A DNA stretch of 64,000 nucleotides. Origin: Notolepis coatsorum (Eukaryota; Chordata; Actinopteri; Aulopiformes; Paralepididae). The notes under the pieces were generated by a model, which worked only from the letters and a program-made list of their open reading frames with translations, was not told where the DNA came from and did not search any database. Positions 32,637 through 43,779 of the stretch are shown in pieces (the stretch's first letter is position 1; the number at the start of each line of letters is the position of its first letter). The stretch lies in the NCBI GenBank assembly GCA_963971535.1, contig OZ020594.1, forward strand, positions 116,161,127-116,225,126, read 5' to 3'. A program made the translations under genes and the position numbers.

Positions 32637-34295
32637 ATGTCTTCTTCGGAGAGTAGACCTACTCTTCACCTGTGGTTCTCCATTCCCGCCTCCGTCGTGC
32701 GTTTTGGTGCTGGGCTGCTGCCACTTTCGTGGTTGCCGACCCAGCCCAGGAGGCAGCCGATGGGTAGTTTGCCTCGCCGAGGAGCCGAGGAGTCGGTGCC
32801 GTCGCTCCGGCGATGGCCTGATCTCGACTCTGGTTCCAGGGAATCGTCCGTTGGTGAACGGGCGGTTGGTTTGGGTCCGGAGGATTTGCGACGCAAACTT
32901 TTCGCGTCTGCCCGTTCACGTCGCAAGATGGTGGCATGCAGGCGCGAACAACCTGGGTTTGGGGACTTGCTGGAGACCAGCGAGGATGCGTCCGGCTCTG
33001 GATTTCCGATGGAAACTGAGGACTTCATGGAAGAGTCGGACGGATTCTTGTTTGAAGGTCCTGTGGAGGAGAGTATCCCTCCTATCCAGGAAACACCGGA
33101 GGGGGGAGAAATGGCTCCTTGGGACGCCTTGTTTGAAGATGTCGAGGAACCACCTTGGCCTCATCAGCAGGATGCCCTACTATCAGCCACATCAGACTGT
33201 GGCTCCTTAACCAGTCGCAGCCTGCTGCATGTGAGGGATGCGGGTTCGGTGGAGGAAGGTCAGCAGGGGGAACTGCGGGCTTTGTTTCCCGAGCTCATGG
33301 CGGTAGCCGCCGCTGCAAACGGCGTGCCGCTGCCGCTGCCATTGCCTGCTCCTGTCCCTGACGATCTCATAGGTCATCTCTGGCAGCGTCGCCCGGTGAG
33401 AGGGGTGGATGTTGTCTACCCATTTTTCCCTTCAATGGGGGCCTATGTTCGTCAGGGTCAGGCGGTGTCTCACATCATGGGACTTACCCCCACCTACGTA
33501 CCAGTTACGCAGGTGTCGGGGTTGGTCAAAGGTATGAGGGAGGGCGTGCCTCGGCTTGATAGTCCGATGGCCGCTCTCCTCTGTCCGGATGTGGTGTGGG
33601 AACAATTATGCAAGCCGGTTCTCCATGGAAGATCGGCTAGGCGATTGGCATATTGGGGTGACCAGTCATTTATCGCTGGTACACAATCGCTGGCTGCGGC
33701 TTCTAACATCGCCCACCTAGCTAGATTTGTATCGGGGATTATGACGGGCGGCATGGATCTGACCGAGGTAAAATGCGATCAGATCACCCAGGCGGCAGGA
33801 GCTGTCCTGCACCTTACCCAGGTGCTGGCCATAGCCTCGGGGAAAGTGCGCGCCCTGGCCACCCTGAGCCAGCGCCACCTTTGGCTGGAGCAGGCCCGTG
33901 TGCCAGAGAAGAAGAGAGCCCCTCTTCTGACGGCCACCCTCTCCGATGCTGGTCTGTTCGGGAAGGCCCTGCGGTTGATGACCTCAACGTGCAGAGAGAT
34001 GGCAGAGGAGAGATCCATTCTTCAACCCCATTTTCCGCCTCCCGTCCTTGCCGGTGGGGTCAGAAGGCTTCCACGACGTCGAGCTGCCTCCGTCGTCCCT
34101 ACCACTGCCTCTACCGCCGCTGCTGGCCCCTCCAAGAAGGCCAGGAGAAGAGACAGCGCTTCTGCTACCGCCGGCCCATCCACGACCGGAGGAGACGGTA
34201 GGGAACGTCGAGACCAGCAGACAGTTACCTACCGTCCCTCCGGGGCTCCTCGGGGTGGCAAGACTCGAGCGGCGCGAGGTGGCAGACGCCGCTGA
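32637..34295 (+). CDS. DIRS gag-like protein
   Basis: A 552-residue open frame with its ATG 117 bp inside the left repeat's inner edge. The N-terminal ~90 residues are basic and Ser-rich. An acidic middle follows (PMETEDFMEESDGFLFEG), and then a helical region (about 280-440) with LSQRHLWLEQARVPEKKRAP and LLTATLSDAGLFGKALRLM. This resembles the RHLWL...GLFG block of vertebrate DIRS gag proteins. The C-terminus is very basic (RRLPRRRAASV, GGKTRAARGGRRR), consistent with nucleic-acid binding. AATAAA follows at about 34373. The frame has no stops. The assignment rests on this block and on the DIRS termini around it. Confidence 0.78.
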   Translation: MSSSESRPTLHLWFSIPASVVRFGAGLLPLSWLPTQPRRQPMGSLPRRGAEESVPSLRRWPDLDSGSRESSVGERAVGLGPEDLRRKLFASARSRRKMVACRREQPGFGDLLETSEDASGSGFPMETEDFMEESDGFLFEGPVEESIPPIQETPEGGEMAPWDALFEDVEEPPWPHQQDALLSATSDCGSLTSRSLLHVRDAGSVEEGQQGELRALFPELMAVAAAANGVPLPLPLPAPVPDDLIGHLWQRRPVRGVDVVYPFFPSMGAYVRQGQAVSHIMGLTPTYVPVTQVSGLVKGMREGVPRLDSPMAALLCPDVVWEQLCKPVLHGRSARRLAYWGDQSFIAGTQSLAAASNIAHLARFVSGIMTGGMDLTEVKCDQITQAAGAVLHLTQVLAIASGKVRALATLSQRHLWLEQARVPEKKRAPLLTATLSDAGLFGKALRLMTSTCREMAEERSILQPHFPPPVLAGGVRRLPRRRAASVVPTTASTAAAGPSKKARRRDSASATAGPSTTGGDGRERRDQQTVTYRPSGAPRGGKTRAARGGRRR

Positions 34296-36168
34296 GAGTG
34301 ACTTTTTCCCTCTGTGTCCCCTCTCCTCTACACCCTCCCCGGCCCCTTTTGATTCTGTTTTTGTGCCAGATACAATAAAAAGTTCCCCGATATAAGGGGG
34401 ACTATGTTTTTGGCCAAACAAACTGTGTGTTTCTTCAACAAATCATATGATGGGGTTGCGTAAATATGAATCTGCACTATTACGTTGAGAGATGAGTCAT
34501 GTTGTGTTACGAGATTAAGCAAGGTCTGCAAGCATACACTCAGTCGTAGGAGATTCTATTAGCCTGACGCTCCACATGCAGGTAGAAACTGGTGGTATTC
34601 CATTGCTTAAACAAAGTATATGTGTCCCACAACGCTGTTGTGTTAGTTGCAGTAATACTCGTACACACACGTTCCACGGCCTAGCCATTACTCTCGGTCA
34701 GCGTTTTTGCTATGTACGACATAGTCAACGGGTGTAGGATTCACACGCATGCGACTTGTTTTGTTGTAAATCCTTTTCACATTTTGTGGGTAGCGGGCAT
34801 TGTATTAGCTTACGCTATACATTAGCATTCTACCGGAGGTTTTCAAAATGCTACAGTTGTTATTGTGTGTAGGGAAAGAAGGGTTTTTTGTGAGGGGGTG
34901 TCGAATAAACCCCTCCTTCCCACTTGGTTGGTTTAGGAGTTTTTATCTCATTCTGCTGTGCCAGTCAGGGCCGAGCCGTTAGAACGTCTTGGCAGGGAGG
35001 GGGGGGGGGGGGGGAAGGGTTTTCCTGCCGACTCCTATTACAAACAGGAGCCGTGTGCAGGGTTTCCCCCGTCATAGCGATGTTGCTATGGCGACGCCTT
35101 CCGTGAGTTAAAGAGTGTTAAGGTGTTGAGTTAGAGCGTAGGGCTTATGGGTCTGCTACGCTCGATTTATGTGTAAACTTGAGTCAGTTGGTCACATGAC
35201 TCACAGTTGACATGTCTTTTTCATGACTACGACTCATGTGGGAAGGTTTCTGGGAGGGTCCGGTCTTTACTCTCTGACTAAAAGGAGTGACTGGATGTAA
35301 AAACATGTGAACAGGTTTTTTACTCCCAGCTGTGCAGTTGGGTTCATACGGGTGATGCTTCTTCTTTATTATTATAAAGAGTTGGATGAATCTATATGAA
35401 TTGGAAATGGGGGACCCTGATGGAAACAAGACTAACGTCTTTCTCAGGTCTGCATCCCCTTAACAATTGTGTGTATTGAGCCGTACTGTGTTGTACCCAT
35501 TCTGCAATCTGTTGGACAAAGTTTTCATTCATTCATTCATGGAGTTGGTTGCATCCCGCCCCTCTTGTCGTTCCCCTGGGCGTCTTGGGGATTCAATAAG
35601 ATGGTCTAAATAGCCTATTATTGATGTGGATATGCCCAACGCACACATAGTGCTAGCTCAGGATGTTCTGCTGGACATTTGGTAACTGACTGGCGCGCCT
35701 TGGTTGCTTGGGGTTAAAACAGCGTTTTTATAAAGCAATTGGGATAGGGGTTTTCCTCTTCCGATGACCTGTGTGGTTGTCGACGGGTTCTCGTTCATAT
35801 CAGGGGATGATAACGGAATGGAGCTGAACATATGTAGAAGGGTCTCACGCCCTGGGGGTGGGCCGCCGGGCGCGGTTCGCACCGAACGTCTGAGTGGCGC
35901 CTTCTTTTTATGTTTTGGATCAACACGCATATCTGCTCCTTCTCCTGGAGTTGGCATGTCGGCGTGGTTAGGGCACGGGACTGGTTCTGGTCACGCTGGT
36001 CCGGATCAGTTAAACCCGTTGTCTGCCGGGGATGCAGATCTGCTGTTCTGGTACCCTGAGGGACTTGGGATTTTTTCAGGGGGAAAAATGCTAGGTCGGT
36101 CCGGGTGTCGCAGGGTTAAGCGCTATGGAACCCTTGTTGGGTACATTGTATTCTACACTGTCGTAATG
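34296..36168. other. DIRS copy 1 non-coding interior
   Basis: This is where a full DIRS would have RT, RNase H and tyrosine recombinase, but I see only short unrelated frames. A plus-strand LINE 3' fragment (about 35396-35535, ending CATTCATTCATTCAT) is inserted; it is absent from DIRS copy 2. A G homopolymer lies near 35000-35013. The segment from about 35157 onward is shared with copy 2. Confidence 0.7.
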
Positions 36169-36288
36169 GCTTACGGCCGTGCCAACCTGTACACGCCCGA
36201 TCTCGGCGGATCTCGGCCGCAACGCAGGTTGGTCTTGGTTAGTACTTGGTTGGGTGACCTCCTGGGAATACCAAGTACGGGGTGTTGG
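36169..36288 (+). ncRNA. 5S rRNA-derived segment within DIRS copy 1
   Basis: Starts GCTTACGGCCGTGCCAACCT, continues ACGCCCGATCTCGGCGGATC, and includes TTGGTTAGTACTTGGTTGGG and CCTGGGAATACCAAGTAC. These match the order and spacing of the vertebrate 5S rRNA gene over about 115-120 bp, including most of the internal promoter region, with scattered substitutions. It is too diverged to be a functional rRNA gene. It may be a captured 5S copy or the head of a 5S-type SINE. Copy 2 keeps only the first ~22 bases (about 40029-40050). Confidence 0.82.
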
Positions 36289-37102
36289 GGCTGGTTTTCC
36301 ATTCTTGCGCTCTTCTCTTACGCGTGGCGAAGAGGGGCCTGTTGGAGTGGTCTTTGACCTCCTCGGGGGACCCTGTGCTCCCCGTATCACCGGGCCCGGT
36401 CCGAAGTAATGTTTTCGTTGACCCGTAGGCCCGGGATAACCCTGTTGGAAACTGGAACACGGTTACTGCGGCAGTGCCGCAGGTGTGTTTTGGAGTTTTT
36501 TCCTGGGGGGTTATGGGACCAACCACCGCATAGGGTAACGCCTAGGTGGTTGGTTCTCTGGTGTGTTGGGGCAGTGTCAACTCCCGGGTTAACCGGTTGA
36601 GGGTGCCCCTGCACGTTCATGACGTCTGCCAATCGTGTCAGTCTTCTCTGCCTCCACCCCTCTGGGTGGGGGTTTTTAAATGGAGGCTTGGTCATGCAAC
36701 AACGCCAGCATGCGCCCCTTCCGCCGGGGTGGCTGTGTTCAGCTGTCCCCTCTGGCGCCTGTCTCGTCCGCAGTCTCCAGGCTCGGGTTAACAGCCTGTT
36801 GCCTGTTTTTTTTCCCCGGTGCGCTGCCTGCTTCCGTTGGTTAACCTTTTTTGTGTGCTTACGGCCATGCTGACTGCCTGTTCTGCAGGGTTAGTGTGCC
36901 AGGCGGTGTACTATTGGGGGGACAGGGCCCGCTCGGCTGAGGGGCCTTTGTCCGAATACGCTGGCGATGTGGGAGCTAATAGGGGGGGTGCCCTCCATTA
37001 GGGGGGGTCGGGGGGGCTCGGCCCTTCCCTGTTCTGATGGTTGTGGGGGGCCTTCAGCGGGGTGTATTTGTCGGCCGGTGGCTCCGCTCGGCCTCCCTAT
37101 GT

Positions 37103-37195
37103 GCATGAGTGATCCCGAGCGGATCCCCTAATGATACAGAATGTTAGGTTATGACTATAACCAAGTTCTGTTAATTAGGGGTGACGCTCGGCATC
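37103..37195 (+). repeat. DIRS internal complementary region
   Basis: GCATGAGTGATCCCGAGCGG onward to GATACAGAATGTT is the complement of the first ~43 bp of the element. AACCAAGTTCTGTTAATTAG onward to CTCGGCATC is the complement of the last ~53 bp. The two halves overlap at GTT. In DIRS models this region aligns both termini so that a circle can form. Confidence 0.9.
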
Positions 37196-37220
37196 CGACG
37201 CCGCTGCAGCCCTTGACCTC

Positions 37221-37432
37221 ACCTTGTGGTGAATGCTTGGGAAGGAGGAGAGCAGGTGACCACACACCTGCTTATGATGGTAAGCTAACGAGGGGTGTGG
37301 TCAGACGAATACTGGTATTAAAGGTACATTTGTGGAATTTATTCAGTGCGCGTGCACGTACGCGAGGGAGTGCATGAGTGATGCCGAGCGTCACCCCTAA
37401 TTAACAGAACTTGGTTATAGTCATAACCTAAC
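37221..37432 (-). repeat. DIRS right inverted terminal repeat
   Basis: The inverted counterpart of 32331-32520, ending CATAACCTAAC before GTT. With the internal complementary region it forms a ~53-bp near-perfect inverted pair (37143-37195 with 37380-37432). Confidence 0.88.
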
Positions 37433-37435
37433 GTT

Positions 37436-38817
37436 ATGAATAAACCGCAAAGTCACGCGAAATAACGTTATACGCGAATCTGGTAGTACATTTATTTTTA
37501 TCTTCTTGATATGATAACATTACATCCACATTTTACCGCGTGACGAGCTAAACCAATCAGAGAGGGGCTTCGCTCAACCAATCAGAGAGGGGTCTGCAGA
37601 AATGGAGTTCAACCAATCAGAGAGGGGTCTGCAGAACTGGAGCTACGAAATGTAGAGAGACTGCGTCTCTACTTTTCGTAACTCCATTTCTGCAGACCCC
37701 TCTCTGATTGGTTGAGCCCATTTCTGCAGACCCCTCTCTGATTGGCCGAGCGTGCGCATGCGCATGAGCCGCGACAAGCTCCTCTAGCTTCGAAACTCCG
37801 TTAAGCTCCAGAGAGAGAGGCTGAAAACCCACAGTTCTTGGCCGACGGATGGGAGCCGAATCCCGGATCCGAGGTTTCTGATGACTACCCCCAAAACATG
37901 GAGGTCGTGAACGCAATTTATACGCATGGAAGTATTGATTACGCCATAACGAATCATTCAAAAAATATACCGTTAACTGGAATATGTTGTGTGTGCCTTT
38001 ACACATATGTTGGATTATGTAATTGGTTTATCATTAAATGTTGTGCCTTACTAATAATAACTAATTCCTTGGTCAATAGAAGTCTCTGTGATACTTTCTG
38101 AATATGATTTGGGAGGGTTATAATAGAAGAAAGACAGTGTAAACAATATAACGTTATGTGAATAAACCGCGAAATAATAACTAATTCCTTGGTCAATAGA
38201 AGTCTCTGTGATACTTTCTGAATATGATTTGGGAGGGTTATAATAGAAGAAAGACAGTGTAAACAATATAACGTTATGTGAATAAACCGCGAAATAATAA
38301 CTAATTCCTTGGTCAATAGAAGTCTCTGTGATACTTTCTGAATATGATTTGGGAGGGTTATAATAGAAGAAAGACAGTGTAAACAGTTTCTAACAGCTGG
38401 CTGTGTTGTGAAATGTGCATAACGTTATGAATAAACCGCGAAGTCACGCGAAATAACTTTATACGCGAATCTGGTAGTACATTTCTTTTTATCTTCTTGA
38501 TATGATAACATTACATCCGCCTTTTACCGCATGACGAGCTAAACCAATCAGAGAGGGGCTTCGCTCAACCAATCAGAGAGGGGTCTGCAGAAATGGAGTT
38601 CAACCAATCAGAAAGGGGTCTGCAGAACTGGAGCTACGAAATGTAGAGAGCTTTTCGTAGCTCCATTTCTGCAGACCCCTCTCTGATTGGTTGAGCCAAT
38701 TTCTGCAGACCCCTCTCTGATTGGCCGAGCGCGCGCATGCGCATGAGCCGCGACAAGCTCCTCTAGCTTCGAAACTCCGTTAAGCTCCAGAGAGAGAGGC
38801 TGAAAACCCACAGTTCT
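37436..38817. repeat. CCAAT-rich foldback and 120-bp tandem module (right copy)
   Basis: A ~990-bp unit starting GTTATGAATAAACCGC (37433) is repeated from 38423. Each unit has several CCAATCAGAGAGG motifs facing inverted CTCTCTGATTGG motifs, making a foldback (about 37540-37750 and 38530-38740). The first unit also has three exact-period 120-bp repeats (about 38060-38400). Open frames across the 120-bp repeats are artefacts. Confidence 0.88.
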
Positions 38818-40050
38818 GTTCCGTAATGGATCTCGCTCGGCGTCACTTCCGCACTGTACCTCGCTTGTGCACGCGCACTGAATAAAAATTCCACAATGTA
38901 CCTTTACATCCCAATATTCGTCTGACCACACCCCTATCAGCTTACCCTCATAAGCAGGTGTGTGGCCACCTACTCGCCTCCTTCTTCGCTTTCACCACAA
39001 GGAAGTGCCTTCGGAGATCCCCACTTGACGAGGTTGCTAGTTGAAGAAAGTTGAGACGTGTTTACATTGTGCTTATTTTTTTCTTCTCTCATAAATTTTC
39101 AAGAGAAAAATCTAAGTCATAATGTTTACCTCGGAGAGTCGTAGACCCACTCTTCACCAGCGGTTCTCTACGCTCGATTTTATGTGTAAACTTGAGTCAG
39201 TTGGTCACGTGACTCACAGTTGCCATGTCTTTTTCATACTACGACTCATGTGGGAAGGCTTTCTGGGGAATTTCGGTCTAAACCCTCTGAGAAGGGGTGA
39301 CTGGATGTAAAAATATAAACAGTTTTTACTCCCGGCTGTGCAGACTGGGCTTTATGCTGTTGATGCTTCCTTCTTTTTTATTAAAAAAAGTTCGGGTTAG
39401 GGAGCATCACACCCCTCTTGTCGTTCCCCTGGGCGCCTTGGGGATTCAATGACAGGTCTAACTAGCCTGTTTATTGATGTGGTTATGTCCCGGTGCACAC
39501 ATAGTGCTAGCTCGGGGTGTTCTGTTGAACATCAGGCGACTGACTGGCGCGCCTTGGTTGCTTGGGGTTAAAACAGCGTTTTTATAAGGCAACTGGGATG
39601 GAGGTTTTTCCTCTTCCGACGACCTATGTTGGTTGTCGACGGATTCTCGTTCGTATCTGGGGGATGATGACGGAATGGATCTGAACATATGTAGAGGGGT
39701 CTCACGCCCTGTGGGTGGGCCACCGGGCGCGGTTCGCACAGAACGGCTGGGTGGCGCCTTCTTTTCATGTTTTAAGATCAACACGCATATCTGCCCCTTC
39801 TCCTGGAGTAGGCATGTCGGCGTGGTTAGGGCACGGGACTGGTTCTGGTCACGCTGGTCCGGATCAGTTGAACCCGTTGTCCGCCGGGGATGCAGATCTG
39901 CTGTTCTGGTACCCTGAGGGACTTGGGCTTTTTCCAGGGGGAAAAATGCCAGGTCGGTCCGGGTGTCACGGGGTTAGGCGCTATGGAGACCCTTGTTGGG
40001 TACATTGTACTCTGCACTGTCGTAATGGCTTACAGCCGTGCCAACCTGTC
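38818..40050 (+). mobile_element. DIRS-like copy 2, gag-deleted and 3'-truncated
   Basis: Starts GTTCCGTAATGGATCTCGCT, matching the copy 1 left end with substitutions. It keeps the left repeat and the first ~17 gag codons (from the ATG near 39122), and then jumps to the segment corresponding to 35157 of copy 1 (TACGCTCGATTTTATGTG at 39168). It continues to the first ~22 bases of the 5S-like segment and stops at about 40050, where the gag of another LTR element begins. About 2.5 kb including nearly all of gag is missing. Confidence 0.82.
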
Positions 40051-41341
40051 CTTGTTCCCTGGGTTGTGGGACCCGGTGGGTCGCCCGCCTGTGATCGGCT
40101 GACCCTGGGGTCATCGGGCCCAGAGCATGTCCTTGCTGTCCGCCATGGTTCCCTTGAGCCTGTTCTGGGGAGAAAGCCACGTACCTATTTGGTTCAGTCA
40201 CAGTTCTTTGAGCCTGTTGTTGGGAGGGGCCCGCTACCTGTCCAGACAACGGGGCACACGGCATTGCTTGATCACGGTGGCCTAACACCGACGCCCGAAA
40301 CATGATCTCAATAGCTGTACCATCTAGTAGTGCAGTCTTTCTTGCCAGTTCTTGTTCCAATCTCTGAGTCTCGTGTGCGGCTTGACCGATCTCCAGCTGT
40401 GTCTTCATCAGATCTCGATGAACTGCCTCGTGTCGTTCGAACGCTGTTACAAACGCTCTCTGTTGTCTATAGGACGACGCCTCTTCCCCCATCTCAGCGC
40501 TGGCGGTTTGACTTCCCATCGCTGGGCCCCGCCTCTCATCTTGGCTCTGGTGCTGAGGGGGTCCTGGACAGGGGGAGCTTTCGGGCCGTGGACACTGTAC
40601 TTGATACCGACCTTGGTTTTGCCCACGCCCACCTCCTTTGTTCCCCCATCGAGGGCCTCCTGTTGTGGATAGATAGCCCCACTCACATTCTCGAGAAATG
40701 TGTCCGGGAGTCCCGCACCACCAACACACAATTGACTGTGCTTTGGTTCCCTTCGCACTCCCTCTTTTGTTTCCACCTCGTCCCTGTGACTGCCCAGGTT
40801 TTCCCATTGGCCTTTGTTGTTGTTCTTGAGGGAGGCACGTCCCCCGCTCTTCCTCCACCTTGGCCCTTGCTGCCTGGCTCCTCGTCAGCGGGCCACTTCT
40901 CTCAGTCTGGTACTGATGTTGGGGGTGGGGGAAACCTAGGCACGGGACACAGGTGGGCTGTAGAAACTGTTCATGTATTATCCCATACCTGTTGTCAGTC
41001 TCTATTTCCGCCGTACGGCCAGCGTCAACTCCCTGGGACTGCTGTAACAACATCGCTCTCCTCAGTTGCTTTCGTTGTCTCTTGGGTAACTGGCAGTCTC
41101 CCGCAACGGACACTTCAGCATGGATCGGCTCGGGTAATACAGTTGTCTCTGGGTCGCTCGCTGCAACGACCCCCTGTGGCGGAGTTAAAGACATTATTTC
41201 CAGTCCCTCCGTCACACTGGACTCAGGAGAGGGGTCGGTCACATTCCAGTCAATCAGGTTAACGTCACTGTTCCATTCGGTCAATGAAATGTCTGCAGAA
41301 GTTATCGGCATTCCCCCACCATTGGCCTGACTGTTGGCCAT
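40051..41341 (-). pseudogene. gag-like ORF with central zinc knuckle
   Basis: The minus-strand ATG is at 41341 (ATGGCCAACAG). The open frame is 455 codons, but the last ~25 codons read into DIRS copy 2. Residues 1-90 are acidic. The linker is Gln/Gly-rich and basic. One CCHC knuckle, CWWCGTPGHISREC, is at about residues 206-219. A Pro/Gln-rich stretch is followed by a probable coiled coil (AFERHEAVHRDLMKTQLEIG, about 300-350). A knuckle in the middle with a coil after it is unlike ordinary retroviral gag order. It could instead be a structural ORF of another retroelement. The C-terminus is lost. Confidence 0.62.
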
Positions 41342-43421
41342 TTTTATATTGCTTCTATCTATTACACTATGGTTTAACTGACCTAGATTATTTGTCCAGT
41401 TTTGGTTACCCTATTTTTGCTCCTAATTGCTCTTATCAAAGTTAGTGAATCCGCTCTATATTACTCATTCACACGTGCTCTCATACACTCAAATTCCACC
41501 GTTTGGAAAGCAAGTTTCTCTGTATACTTTACAAACTTGAGTTAATCTCACTCATACTGATATATTGGTGCAAACAGGAATTGATAAATCGCTGTGTGTG
41601 ATACTATACCCCGACTTTCAACAGTCCATTTGATTCCCCTGTCTGGAGTTCGGAATTGTCAGCACTGGCCTGTCCGCCCTGGAGCAGCTGTGAAGAGAGA
41701 AGAAAAAGCATACACTTAATTATCAGTGGCATTTCCCGTTCACAATCCATCATTTATCTTTAAGCATGGAATGTAGGGCTTCTTCTATACTAATATCACT
41801 TTAAGAGAGCATTTGTGCAATTTTCTTTTGAATTATCAACGACTCGGCCTTAATCGTTTTTCAGTTGTCTCCATCGGAAAACTGGATCTCCCAATCCCGT
41901 TGTCATGCTCCTTCTTCACACAACTCCGGGGAACCCAATATTGCATCAGCCTTTTCCTTCTGTTGGTCAATCAGACATTTGTTATTTACAGCCTATCATT
42001 TCTAAACATTTGTACTGGATATGGTAATTTAGGTGAATAAACTCACTTTAACTCTTATAATTCAGGTGAATAAAAACACTTTAACTCTTATTGCACTTTG
42101 CAAATGACTATGTGTATATTTAATTCTAATCTTTCCTTCTATGTGTAACTATATTTATTTCTATTACTAAGAAAACCTAAAAATGTATTCCGCTCACATC
42201 ACATCTTACATATCAGTAATACCCATATTTCACACATAATTTTGCACACAATTACACATTCCCCCGTAACACCTAACCACTTAGGTGTTAAACCCACTTC
42301 TCACGAGAATAGAAATCAATTTTCAGTGCCTTATGTCACTGAATCCTCGTGCATTTGGAACAGCGTCATACAACCTGTTCATTAAACCACAGGTGCCGAC
42401 ACTACCCACACATTGAAATCCCTGCAGACCAATGACATCTCACTGGTCAGCCCGACTTGTGGCCCACGGCGTCACCCCCAGTTTGCAACCTGGAATGCGA
42501 AACCCCGGGCCTCCTACTCAAGGATATCCAAAGCTCATATCACTCTCAACCACTGCTGCCCACACACAGCACCTCCGACTCAATTTAACCACCGTAACCA
42601 CCGTAACCACCGTCACCCAAATATCCACACACAATATACCCCAATGCGCGTAGTGTGGCAGCGAGCTTCCGACGAGTGCACGCATAGCGCACCCTCGTTA
42701 ATGCGCGGTGGCAGGCAACGAGCCCACCCCCGCCACGACGTCTAGCAGTCCCCGTACCCCCGTTAAAATGAAAATGTGCGCAGTGTGGCAGCGAGCATCG
42801 ACGAGTCGCACACATAGCGCATCCCCGTCAATGCGTGGAGGCAGACAGTGAGCTACGACGATCTGTCTACCCACGCCGCCATCGCAGGCGCAACCGAGCA
42901 GAGTAAATACGCTCCGACTTACGGCCCACCAACATGAACGCCACACAAAAAACACTGACACGGAGTCCACCGCGTCGCCCCGTGTCAGCAGCGCTACACT
43001 TCTCCGTTAAGTCAAGAGACCGGAAGGCGGCCGGAGACCTGGAGAGAGCCAGAGAGTACGGCCCCATCGCCGGTTGAGTACGACATCATTGCCCTAACGC
43101 CAGCCAATACCACTACCAGCACTAGAAATTCCCTAAAAACAACAATAAAACTGAATATGGAACAACAACATACATTAAACAAGTCCCAAACTCAACCAAC
43201 TGCCTTTGAATCCTACAGTAAACAGCAATAAACAATAAACCTAGCAATACACCACGTTCGAAACCCATAAAGAAAACAATAAACAATATACAGGTCCAAA
43301 CTAGGAGAGAAAGAGAGAGCGTTTTTGGGGGGGGGGCCGAGGGGGGAAGAGAGAATGGAAGAGAGGTGGTGGAGGAACGAGATTCCTCGTTCATATAACA
43401 CCTCATTACAATATAGCCTGT

Positions 43422-43570
43422 GCCACAGGGAGGGAGGGAGAGAGAGAGAGAGAGAGAGGGGGGGGGGTGAGAGAGAGAGAGAGAGGGGGGGGGCGAGAGA
43501 GGGAGAGAGAGGGGGGGGTGAGAGAGGGAGGGAGAGAGAGGGAGGGAGAGAAAGAGAGAGGGGGGAAAGG
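43422..43570 (+). repeat. GA-rich microsatellite
   Basis: Long GAGAGA and GGGAGG runs; open frames here are low-complexity artefacts. Confidence 0.9.
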
Positions 43571-43779
43571 GAATGGACGAGGGGGAGGGGGGGCCAGGGC
43601 CCCACATTCCACTACCAGATTAAAGCATAACAATCTAATCTACCCCTATTATTACACTAACCTCTAAATGAAATCGTTCTGCGTGCAGAACCCAAAAACA
43701 GTTTCGAAAGGAAACTCACCATGTCCTCTGCTGCCCCCTACCGTATTCCTAAATAAACTCCACCTTCCCCTCAACAATG

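Larger units (their letters stand above)
32331..37432 (+). mobile_element. DIRS-like retroelement copy 1 (gag only)
   Basis: The left terminal repeat (32331 to about 32520) is inverted relative to the right one (about 37221-37432). Just inside the right repeat is an internal complementary region in which 37103-37145 complements the outer left end and 37143-37195 complements the outer right end. This arrangement is diagnostic of DIRS elements, which integrate a circular intermediate by a tyrosine recombinase. GTT is shared at both junctions (32331-32333 and 37433-37435), and the uninterrupted target (AACGTTATG) can be seen at about 38421-38429. A gag-like ORF is present. I see no RT, RNase H, methylase-like or recombinase domain in 34296-37090. 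Confidence 0.88.

Noticed and set aside
36169..36288. Functional 5S rRNA gene
   Set aside because: Many substitutions relative to the vertebrate 5S sequence, it is single copy, and it is embedded in a DIRS element.
37143..37432. Independent ~290-bp MITE with 53-bp perfect termini
   Set aside because: The inverted pair is explained by the DIRS internal complementary region and right terminal repeat; the adjoining left-end complement at 37103-37145 would be unexplained by a MITE.
40330..41262. 310-codon plus-strand frame
   Set aside because: It is the antisense of the gag-like ORF, which has a zinc knuckle and a sensible start; the plus frame has neither.
43122..43667. Ser/Leu/Pro- and Glu/Arg-rich frames
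   Set aside because: They are readings of the GA microsatellite.
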